Shown: one piece after another, positions 1 to 5,615 of the stretch
How the letters are laid out: every line of letters begins with the position of its first letter
Numbering within the stretch: the first letter of the stretch is position 1
NCBI GenBank assembly: GCA_937952285.1
Contig: CALFZE010000010.1
Location: 1 to 5,813 of the forward strand
DNA length: 5,813 nucleotides
From: UBA2428 sp002343545
GTDB lineage: Bacteria; Bdellovibrionota; UBA2428
Direction: 5' to 3'
Notes under the pieces: generated by a model
The model's input: the letters and a program-made list of their open reading frames with translations, nothing else
What the model was told of the DNA's origin: nothing
The model's database searches: none
Position numbers and translations under genes: made by a program

Positions 1-2
1 GA

Positions 3-1871
3 GAGCGCGGCGTCGTCGATCCGCGTCTCATCAGCCTGAGCCTGCGTACCGACTGGGTCATCCCGACGCCCGACCCGGACTTCCGCGTCCTCGAGCCGCT
101 CGGCCAGAACTTCTTCTTCACGACGAAGCCCTACTACGAGGCCTCGGGCCTGAGCACGTTTACGCTCGTGCAGCGCATCTCGACGGCGCGCCCCTTCGTT
201 TGGGAAATCTCTCCGCGGACGCCCGAAGCCCAGCGCCCGGCCATCGAGAACGGCATCCTCGCGTGGAACTCCGCGCTCAAGGGCAAGATCCTTCAAGTGC
301 GCATGGGCGGCGACGACTTTTCGCTCTCGGACCCCCGCGTGTCGCGGGTCGTCTGGGAAGATAACCAGGCCCGCGACTACGCCGTCGCGCAATGGCGGGT
401 CAACCCGCACACCGGCGAGGTCATCCAAGGCCAGATCCACCTGCCCGGCGATTCTTGGCTCGCCCAGGCCCGCACGATCTACGAATCGCGCCGGCTCGAG
501 CGCGAGCTCCGTGCTTCCATCGACGAAGAAGCCGCCGCCGAGGAAGAACCGACGATGCCGACGCCGGACGAAGTCGGCGCGGAAGACGCGTGGCCCGTGC
601 CGCCCGTGCTCGACCTTTCCGCGGCGGGCGGGCTCCCCACGCAAAGACGCCAGCCGAAACTCGCGCGAATCGCCAAAGTCCCGGCCCCGCCGACGGAGCG
701 GGCCTCGGCGCGCCGCCGGTACGTGCTCGCGCCCAATCTCGCGCTGGCCCGCCGGGCGGCGCGAAGCGGCGCGGACTGCGAGCGACCCTTGCCGAGTTTG
801 CCCCAGCTCGCGATGGAAGGCGCCCTCGCCCCGATCACCTTGAGTCCGGTCCCGACGAGCGACGGCAAGGTCCGTCGCTACTCCGACAAGCACATGCCTT
901 ACCCGCCCGAGAGCAGTAGCGCCGACGACTTCGCCCACGCCGCGCTCCGGTCGACCGTCATGCACGAAGTCGGTCACGTACTCGGCCTCAAACACAACTT
1001 CCTCGGGTCGCGGGGAAGCTCCCACAACGGGCGCGTCGCGAGCGGATCGATCATGGACTACAACGATCTCGTCGTGGATGCCCAGTTCGAGGCGCCCGGC
1101 GATCTAGACCGCATCTTCATCGGCTTACTCTACCGAGAGGAGTTCCCGCCGCGGAGCTTCGCCTTCTGCTCGGACGAGGAGTCCGCAGAAGGCCTCCCCG
1201 ACTGCGCGATGGAAGACTTCGGGCTCGAGCCCATCGACGGACACGCCACGAAGGAAGAGAGCTTTCTTCTCTTCGCGACCCACCAACTCGCGCAGGGCCG
1301 CGGCGAAGGTGCCACGCAGATGATGCAGTTTGGGCTGCAGGAAAGCCTCGCGCTCGCCCGCTACGTCACGGCGCCGACCGGCGTCTCGGATCAGCTCCTG
1401 GGCAGCCGCGATTTCGAGCGCCGCCAAGCCAAGGCGCTCGCGGCGCTCGAGGAGTCGCGCCGAATGTACGGACTCCCGATCTTCCAATCCGTCGGGTCGG
1501 CCTACGCCGACATGGTGGACCTCGCGCTGACGAAGACCGTGACGGCCCAGACGCCCGCTTCGAGCCAGTACGAAAGCGTGCTCGCCAAACTCGCCGAGCT
1601 CGCGCTCGACGCCGACGGGCGCCGGCGACTCGATCTTCGCAAGTCCGCCGTCGAGGCGCTCCTCACCCTGCAAAGCCTCGAGGCCTTCCAGGTTCTCGCC
1701 GATCTGGAAACGAAATTCGGAACGGAAGCCGCGACGGGCCGCACGCGCGAGACCAAGCTCCTCGACCGCGAAATCCTCGCCCAGATCAAGCGCGAGCTCG
1801 CGAGCGGCTACTTCCGCAACCCCAAAAACAAAGAGACGTCGCCCACGCCGAAGCGCGGACGACGTCTCTAA
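3..1871 (+). CDS. Zinc metalloprotease of the met-zincin (DUF4953/DUF5117-like) family, 5'-truncated by the window edge
   Basis: The frame is open from base 3 to TAA at 1869-1871, giving 622 visible residues; the start and any signal peptide lie off the window. A GTG at 168 is in frame but is not the start, because family-like sequence continues upstream of it. Residues about 45-145 resemble the region preceding the catalytic site in large bacterial zinc-dependent metalloproteases, ending in a TGEVIQG segment. The metzincin zinc motif HEVGHVLGLKH follows at residues 321-331 (bases 963-995), with ligands H321, H325, H331 and catalytic E322. A Met-turn, SIMDY, has its Met at 351 (base 1053). 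A later CSDEE...DC segment also fits the family. Between residues 146 and 315 is an unusually long Glu/Ala- then Pro/Ala/Arg-rich insert. The protein probably hydrolyses peptides outside the cytoplasm, but that location is inferred from the family. The catalytic call is secure; the substrate is unknown. Confidence 0.88.
   Translation, partial: ERGVVDPRLISLSLRTDWVIPTPDPDFRVLEPLGQNFFFTTKPYYEASGLSTFTLVQRISTARPFVWEISPRTPEAQRPAIENGILAWNSALKGKILQVRMGGDDFSLSDPRVSRVVWEDNQARDYAVAQWRVNPHTGEVIQGQIHLPGDSWLAQARTIYESRRLERELRASIDEEAAAEEEPTMPTPDEVGAEDAWPVPPVLDLSAAGGLPTQRRQPKLARIAKVPAPPTERASARRRYVLAPNLALARRAARSGADCERPLPSLPQLAMEGALAPITLSPVPTSDGKVRRYSDKHMPYPPESSSADDFAHAALRSTVMHEVGHVLGLKHNFLGSRGSSHNGRVASGSIMDYNDLVVDAQFEAPGDLDRIFIGLLYREEFPPRSFAFCSDEESAEGLPDCAMEDFGLEPIDGHATKEESFLLFATHQLAQGRGEGATQMMQFGLQESLALARYVTAPTGVSDQLLGSRDFERRQAKALAALEESRRMYGLPIFQSVGSAYADMVDLALTKTVTAQTPASSQYESVLAKLAELALDADGRRRLDLRKSAVEALLTLQSLEAFQVLADLETKFGTEAATGRTRETKLLDREILAQIKRELASGYFRNPKNKETSPTPKRGRRL
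1820..1869 (-). terminator. Probable intrinsic terminator of kamA, embedded in the convergent protease gene
   Basis: A perfect 10-bp inverted repeat, agagacgtcg (1832-1841) and cgacgtctct (1860-1869), has an 18-nt loop. Read on the minus strand the stem is followed at once by TTGTTTTT (1831-1824), a U-rich tract that fits Rho-independent termination. It begins about 24 bases after the kamA stop codon. On the plus strand the stem is followed by GC-rich sequence with no T-run, so it is unlikely to terminate the protease transcript efficiently. The arms lie in the last codons and stop of the protease gene. Confidence 0.6.
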
Positions 1872-1892
1872 GCGTTCGCCCTTGCCGGCGCG

Positions 1893-3095
1893 CTACTTCT
1901 GCTTGGGTTGCGGGTAGACGTATTCTTTGTTCAGGTAGTTCCGCACGACGACCTTTTCGTCGTCCTTCGACAGAACGTAGTTCGGGATGAGCGGGATCTT
2001 GCCGCCGCCGCCGGGGGCGTCGATCACGAAGTGCGGGACGGCCATGCCCGAGGTATGGCCACGCAGGTGCTCGATGATGTTGATGCCGACTTCCACGGGC
2101 GTGCGGAAGTGGCTGATGCCCTGGCTCATGTCGCACTGGAAGATGTAGTACGGACGCACGCGCATCATCAGCAAGAGGTGGTTCAGGCGCTTGACGACCT
2201 GGGGATCGTCGTTGATCCCGCGCATGAGCACCATCTGGTTGTTGATCGGAATGCCCGCGTCGGCGATCTTCGCGCACGCGTGGAAGGCCTCGGCCGTGCA
2301 CTCCTTCGGGTGGTTGAAGTGGGTGTGCACGTAGAAGGGCTTGTGCTGCGCGATGATGCGCACGAAGTCGTCCGTGATCCGGTGCGGGAGCGTCACGAGG
2401 TTTCGCGTACCCAGACGGAACACTTCGATGTGCGGGATCTTCCGCAGCGAGCCGAGGATGTAATCCAGACGCTCGTCCGAGTTCGAGAGCGGGTCGCCGC
2501 CCGAGATCACGACGTCGCGGATCGAGGGCGTCTTGCGGATGTACTCGAGACCGTCTTCGAGCTGCTTCTTCTGCGCGGCCGAACCGGGGTCGCTCACCTT
2601 ACGCTTGCGCGTGCAGTGACGGCAGTACACGGGGCAGTGGTGCGTCGTGTAGAAGAGCACGCGGTCCGGGTAGCGGTGCGTGATGCCCGGAACCGGCATG
2701 TCGCGCTCTTCCGCGAGCGGGTCTTCCATTTCTTCGGGCTGAACCGTGAGTTCGCCCATCTTGGGGACGGACTGCAGACGAATCGGGCAATCCGGATCGG
2801 TCGGATCCATCAACGCGGCGTAGTACGGCGTGATGGCCATGTTGAAAAGCTCGGAGGACTTGTCGAAAGCTTCGTGCTCGTCCTTCGTCACGTCGACGAC
2901 GCGCTCGAGGTCGGGCATCGTGCGGACGCGGTTTTGCTGCTGCCAGATCCAGCTGTTCCATTGCGAAGCCGGCACGTCGCCCCAAGCGCGGCCACGACCA
3001 CCCGTCGGAAATTCGTTGAGACCGACGCGGTAGACCGGCTCCGGATTGAAACCAACGGTTTTTTCGGACCCCGTCACGTTTTGCGCATTCGTCAT
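1893..3095 (-). CDS. kamA: Lysine 2,3-aminomutase (KamA-family radical SAM/PLP enzyme)
   Basis: A 400-residue protein matching the KamA family along its whole length. Lysine 2,3-aminomutase converts L-alpha-lysine to L-beta-lysine using a [4Fe-4S] cluster, S-adenosylmethionine and PLP in the cytosol. The radical SAM motif CPVYCRHC supplies C154, C158 and C161. An SGGDP segment lies at 198-202. The PLP lysine is K366 in PGGGGK. D322 (QCDMS) and D359 (IDAPG) match the two aspartates that bind the substrate side-chain amine in the clostridial enzyme; glutamate aminomutases carry other residues there, so lysine is the favoured substrate. The N-terminal WNSWIWQQQNRV block argues against the shorter EpmB/YjeK type. 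C274 is present, but the C-terminal Cys cluster that joins a zinc site in the clostridial protein is missing. No acetyltransferase (ablB) or lysine-fermentation gene is adjacent, so the pathway is undetermined. The ATG at 3095 is kept because homology begins soon after it. Confidence 0.93.
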   Translation of the reverse strand: MTNAQNVTGSEKTVGFNPEPVYRVGLNEFPTGGRGRAWGDVPASQWNSWIWQQQNRVRTMPDLERVVDVTKDEHEAFDKSSELFNMAITPYYAALMDPTDPDCPIRLQSVPKMGELTVQPEEMEDPLAEERDMPVPGITHRYPDRVLFYTTHHCPVYCRHCTRKRKVSDPGSAAQKKQLEDGLEYIRKTPSIRDVVISGGDPLSNSDERLDYILGSLRKIPHIEVFRLGTRNLVTLPHRITDDFVRIIAQHKPFYVHTHFNHPKECTAEAFHACAKIADAGIPINNQMVLMRGINDDPQVVKRLNHLLLMMRVRPYYIFQCDMSQGISHFRTPVEVGINIIEHLRGHTSGMAVPHFVIDAPGGGGKIPLIPNYVLSKDDEKVVVRNYLNKEYVYPQPKQK

Positions 3096-3132
3096 AGGGA
3101 CAATTTACACTCCCTTTCCGCGTCCTTGTCTA
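3096..3132 (-). promoter_or_regulatory. Candidate kamA promoter and start-proximal hairpin
   Basis: On the minus strand TAGACA (3132-3127) is separated by 17 bp from TGTAAA (3109-3104), matching the sigma70 -35 and -10 consensus at 5 of 6 and 4 of 6 positions. The predicted transcription start would fall within a few bases of the kamA ATG, giving an almost leaderless mRNA. The only Shine-Dalgarno-like string, GGGAG at 3114-3110, is 14 nt from the ATG, which is long. AGGGA (3115-3111) can pair with TCCCT (3100-3096) next to the start codon. These are consensus matches only. Confidence 0.3.
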
Positions 3133-3154
3133 CCTGCTAGAAGCGGAGCTCACG

Positions 3155-3781
3155 ATGCCGAACGTCAAGCTGCGCCCCTCGTTCTGGGAACATGAGCACG
3201 GGATCCCCTTTGCGCGCGACCTCGCGCCCGCGTCGATCTTCGACCGTTACCGGGACTACCTTTGCTTCGACCTCGAGACGAAAGATTTGGCGCCCCGCGA
3301 CCCGAGCCTCGAAAACCTCTCGAAACTCGGTGTCAGCGTGCTCTGCGCTTGGGACTCGAAGACCCAGCAAATGCTGACTTTCTTCGAGGACGACCTACCG
3401 AAGTTCGTGAAGCTCGCCCGGGAACGCCTGCTCGTGGGTTACAACATCCGACGCTTCGATTTGCCCGTGCTGACCGGCTACGGGCTCAAGCTCGAAGGTC
3501 TCGAGGTCTTCGACCTCATGGACGAGGTCGAACGGGGCCTCGGCCGACGTTTCATCAAGCTCGAGTACGTGGCACAAGGCACCGTGGGCGAAGGCAAATC
3601 GGGGAGCGGCCTGGACGCGATCGAATGGTACAAACAGGGTCGCTTCAAGGAGATCGCCGAGTACTGCGCCCGCGACGTGGAAGTCACCCACCGCGTCTTC
3701 CGCCACGGCCTCGAACGCCGCTTCCTCGCCGTAAAATTCCCCGATGGCAACCGGAGAGAATTCACGACCGATTGGTCGTGA
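3155..3781 (+). CDS. Orphan RNase H-fold/DEDDy 3'-5' exonuclease-like protein (YprB/RNase_H_2 type)
   Basis: A 208-residue protein that is essentially one exonuclease domain. The first acidic motif is FDLET with D39 and E41. The second is GYNIRRFDLPVL (95-106) with N97 and D102, typical of the ExoII motif. The third is YCARD with Y170 and D174, the YxxxD form that defines the DEDDy class. Together these are the four metal-binding acids expected for two-metal-ion 3'-5' exonuclease chemistry on DNA or RNA. No helicase, polymerase or zinc-finger domain is attached, and the substrate cannot be told from sequence. GGAG at 3145-3148, six bases before the ATG, supports the start. The gene is divergent from kamA (59 bp between starts). 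Its last seven codons and stop lie inside the first palindrome of the downstream array, so the DWS tail is probably repeat-derived. An insertion-altered C-terminus is possible, but all catalytic motifs lie upstream and appear intact. Confidence 0.85.
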   Translation: MPNVKLRPSFWEHEHGIPFARDLAPASIFDRYRDYLCFDLETKDLAPRDPSLENLSKLGVSVLCAWDSKTQQMLTFFEDDLPKFVKLARERLLVGYNIRRFDLPVLTGYGLKLEGLEVFDLMDEVERGLGRRFIKLEYVAQGTVGEGKSGSGLDAIEWYKQGRFKEIAEYCARDVEVTHRVFRHGLERRFLAVKFPDGNRREFTTDWS

Positions 3782-3937
3782 ATTGTTCGACCTTAGGTCG
3801 AACCAACGGGCTGCCACGACCGATTGGTCGTGAATTTATTCGACCTTAGGTCGAACCAACGAGCCGCCACGACCGATTGGTCGTGAATTGTTCGACCTTA
3901 GGTCGAACCAACGGGCCGCCACGAACGACTGCTCGTG
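3759..3937. repeat. Array of 3.5 tandem ~52-bp units with paired palindromes (REP/BIME-like)
   Basis: Each unit has palindrome A, CACGACCGATTGGTCGTG, then palindrome B, TTCGACCTTAGGTCGAA, then a GC-rich spacer of about 12 bp. A copies start at 3763, 3815 and 3868, with a decayed fourth at 3920-3937 (CACGA...TCGTG). B copies start at 3786, 3839 and 3891. Spacing between units is 52-53 bp. A and B share the arms CGACC/GGTCG and differ in loop (GATT or TTA) and outer bases, so the same 5-mer occurs 12 times in alternating orientation. In the first unit the A stem extends to 11 bp (3759-3769 with 3774-3784). The array fills the gap between two convergent genes. No stem is followed by a convincing T-run on either strand, so a classical intrinsic terminator is not well supported. 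An mRNA 3'-end stabiliser or protein-binding array is possible. I do not recognise a named REP family. Confidence 0.9.
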
Positions 3938-3944
3938 AATTTGT

Positions 3945-4133
3945 CTATTGCAGCAAAGGATCGCGACGGACTTTGCAGCGCCCGTGGGTCGGGTACTTCG
4001 TGCAGAAATCCTTGAGGCTCAGATTCACCCGGCGAACTTGGCCGTTGCTGCCGGCCCCGCCCGCGGACACGGCCTGACCGTTCGGGTTGTTGATGTAGTT
4101 CACGTCGAGGCCGCCCGCGAAGGCCGAGTCGGC
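3945..4133 (-). repeat. Direct repeat, copy 1: 3' end of the exported-protein gene
   Basis: This 189-bp block, including the stop codon, aligns without gaps to 5427-5615. I count seven mismatches, all synonymous. Bases 4024-4130 are identical to 5506-5612 (107 bp). Homology resumes further upstream, where 4301-4355 is identical to 5759-5813. It stops at the stop codon: the sequences downstream of the two genes are unrelated. Confidence 0.93.
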
Positions 4134-5366
4134 CTCGGCGCCTTCGCCCGATCCGCCGAAGCTTTGCGGGTTATAGAAGCCACTCAAGTCACTCCCGCTC
4201 GCGCCAACGCCGGCCGCGCCTAAGCCGGCCGCACCTAAGCCGGCCGCACCCGCAGCGCCGGCTGACGCTTGCCCGCCTCCGTTCGCGCCGCTCCCGACCG
4301 CCGAAGCGCCCGATCCGCCGCCGCTCAGATTCGCGCCGGGACGATTGCCGCCGACGTTCGCGAGCGCATCTTTTGTTTCGGCGCCGCCTCCCTTGACCTT
4401 CAGTTTATCCGCCGTGGCGGAGTCCACGAGGGCCGAGTTTTTCGTGCTCGTATCGGTCTCTTGGGTCAGCGTGGGCGCGCCGCTCACGCCGCCCGTGAAA
4501 GTCGTCTGGCAGCTGTTCAACGACGCGTTCCACGTGAGCCCCGAAGCGCAGTTCCCGTTGAGATTGCCGGTTCCGACCGTCTCGGTCTGGGGAGCCGGAA
4601 TGCCCGAAGGCCCCAAGACTTCCGAGTTGCCGTTTTCGCTTCCGCCCTTATCCTTGCCGAGCAGCGCCGCCGCGCCGACCGCGGCCCCCATCAGGGCGCC
4701 CATCTGCACGCCCGGATTACCGGCCATGTCTTTGGCGGCGTTCGCGACCGACTGGAACATTTGAGATCCGGCCGCGCTGTCGCCTCCCGCGGCGACGCAA
4801 GCCGCGCTGAGCTCACGAAAGCTCTGATCCACGATATTCGCCGAGTTTTGCACCCGAACCGCGGCGGCGGCGCACCCTCCCGAGGGCGACGAAGCATCGT
4901 CACTCTTGGCGTGCTTCTGAATCATCTTCGCTTTTTCGAGGGACAACTTTGCGACCATCTGACTTTCCGTAGCGCATTGGGTGTAGAGCCCCTTCGCCAC
5001 TCCCATGTCCGTCATCCCGGCCTGGGCCGAGGCGCCCATCGTCTCCGCCGCGGCGGACTCGGCCAGCGCAAGTTTCGCTTGCGCAACCTCGATCTTGCCG
5101 TCCATGACCATCAGCTCGGCTTCGCCAACCGCCTTGTGCGCCGCTTCCCAGTGGGATTTCACTTCGCCCTTGCTTGATTGGACGTAACTCACGGTCTGGC
5201 GACACGTGGCGGGGATGCTTTCGATGCTGGTATTGAAATCGACGAGCTTGTTCGTCGCGTCCCGGGCGACTTCGAGGGGGGGACCGAGGGCGAACGCCGG
5301 CGAAAAAAAGAAAAGGCTTCCCAAGAACCCCAGGGATCCTAGAACGAGCCGACTCAACGAAAGCAT
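3945..5366 (-). CDS. Exported Gly/Ala-rich eight-cysteine protein of unknown family
   Basis: A 473-residue protein that I do not recognise. Residues 1-26 form a signal peptide: arginine at 6, a hydrophobic core, and an AFA site suggesting cleavage after A26, so the mature protein is probably periplasmic, surface or secreted. Residues about 62-115 are Ala/Glu/Lys-rich and probably helical. A glycine zipper, G223-G227-G231, sits in a weakly hydrophobic stretch (222-237). Residues about 348-400 are Gly/Ala/Ser-rich low complexity with LGAAG repeats. The C-terminus (residues 412-473) is a compact basic segment with C455 and C464. The mature protein has eight cysteines (55, 131, 165, 190, 273, 286, 455, 464), an even number consistent with disulfides. 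It is not a lipoprotein, as no lipobox cysteine follows the signal peptide. The gene lies 60 bp downstream of a paralog on the same strand. A structural, surface or adhesive role is only a guess. Confidence 0.87.
   Translation of the reverse strand: MLSLSRLVLGSLGFLGSLFFFSPAFALGPPLEVARDATNKLVDFNTSIESIPATCRQTVSYVQSSKGEVKSHWEAAHKAVGEAELMVMDGKIEVAQAKLALAESAAAETMGASAQAGMTDMGVAKGLYTQCATESQMVAKLSLEKAKMIQKHAKSDDASSPSGGCAAAAVRVQNSANIVDQSFRELSAACVAAGGDSAAGSQMFQSVANAAKDMAGNPGVQMGALMGAAVGAAALLGKDKGGSENGNSEVLGPSGIPAPQTETVGTGNLNGNCASGLTWNASLNSCQTTFTGGVSGAPTLTQETDTSTKNSALVDSATADKLKVKGGGAETKDALANVGGNRPGANLSGGGSGASAVGSGANGGGQASAGAAGAAGLGAAGLGAAGVGASGSDLSGFYNPQSFGGSGEGAEADSAFAGGLDVNYINNPNGQAVSAGGAGSNGQVRRVNLSLKDFCTKYPTHGRCKVRRDPLLQ
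4209..4250 (-). repeat. 15-bp coding tandem repeat (LGAAG units)
   Basis: On the plus strand gccggccgcrcctaa occurs at 4209-4223 and 4224-4238, followed by a 12-bp partial copy at 4239-4250. The period is five codons, so copy-number changes keep the frame. On the coding strand it encodes repeated LGAAG in the low-complexity linker. The paralog has no equivalent run at the matching position. Confidence 0.85.
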
Positions 5367-5374
5367 TCTCCCTT
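5355..5374 (-). promoter_or_regulatory. Ribosome binding site that leaves the start of the exported protein ambiguous
   Basis: AAGGGAG (5374-5368) ends only one base before the ATG at 5366, tighter than usual. An in-frame TAA at 5375-5373 rules out any start further upstream. An in-frame TTG at 5357, codon 4 of the ATG form, would be 10 bases from GGGAG and would still give a normal signal peptide, making a 470-residue precursor. I keep ATG as the simpler choice. Confidence 0.4.
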
Positions 5375-5426
5375 AGTCTATCGACTCTTCTTTTGCGCGC
5401 CCGTTAATTTCTCGCGAATCTCGAGC

Positions 5427-5615
5427 CTACTGCAACAAAGGATCGCGACGAACTTTGCAGCGCCCGTGGGTCGGATACTTCGTACAGAAATCCTTGAGGC
5501 TCAGGTTCACCCGGCGAACTTGGCCGTTGCTGCCGGCCCCGCCCGCGGACACGGCCTGACCGTTCGGGTTGTTGATGTAGTTCACGTCGAGGCCGCCCGC
5601 GAAGGCCGAGTCAGC
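5427..5615 (-). repeat. Direct repeat, copy 2: 3' end of the paralog
   Basis: This is the partner of the block at 3945-4133, in the same orientation and offset by 1482 bp. The second identical stretch, 5759-5813, runs off the window, so the full extent of the duplication cannot be seen. Confidence 0.93.

Noticed and set aside
1125..1673. 182-codon minus-strand open frame inside the protease gene
   Set aside because: It overlaps protein sequence with family-like motifs on the plus strand and has no recognisable domain of its own.
1908..3140. 410-codon plus-strand open frame opposite kamA
   Set aside because: It is the complement-strand shadow of a gene with full-length family homology; its His/Val/Arg/Asp-rich product is typical of antisense frames in high-GC DNA.
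3763..3937. CRISPR array
   Set aside because: The spacers are nearly identical from unit to unit, each unit has two different palindromes, and no cas gene is nearby.
3763..3937. Set of classical intrinsic terminators
   Set aside because: The stems lack following T-runs on both strands; AATTTATT after the second A copy is the nearest approach. Termination by another route remains possible.
3782..4077. Short plus-strand frames reading through the palindrome array (products with repeated NCSTLGRTNG)
   Set aside because: The repeated peptides are only translations of the DNA repeat; I see no RBS, and the frames run antisense into the 3' end of a real gene.
4269..5177. 302-codon plus-strand open frame opposite the exported protein gene
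   Set aside because: Arg/Ala-rich antisense shadow. The minus frame has a signal peptide, an RBS and a paralog whose differences are synonymous, showing that the minus frame is the one under selection.
5411..5425. Hairpin ctcgcgaatctcgag between the tandem paralogs as a terminator
   Set aside because: The stem is only four base pairs with a seven-base loop, and the following minus-strand sequence is not a T-tract.
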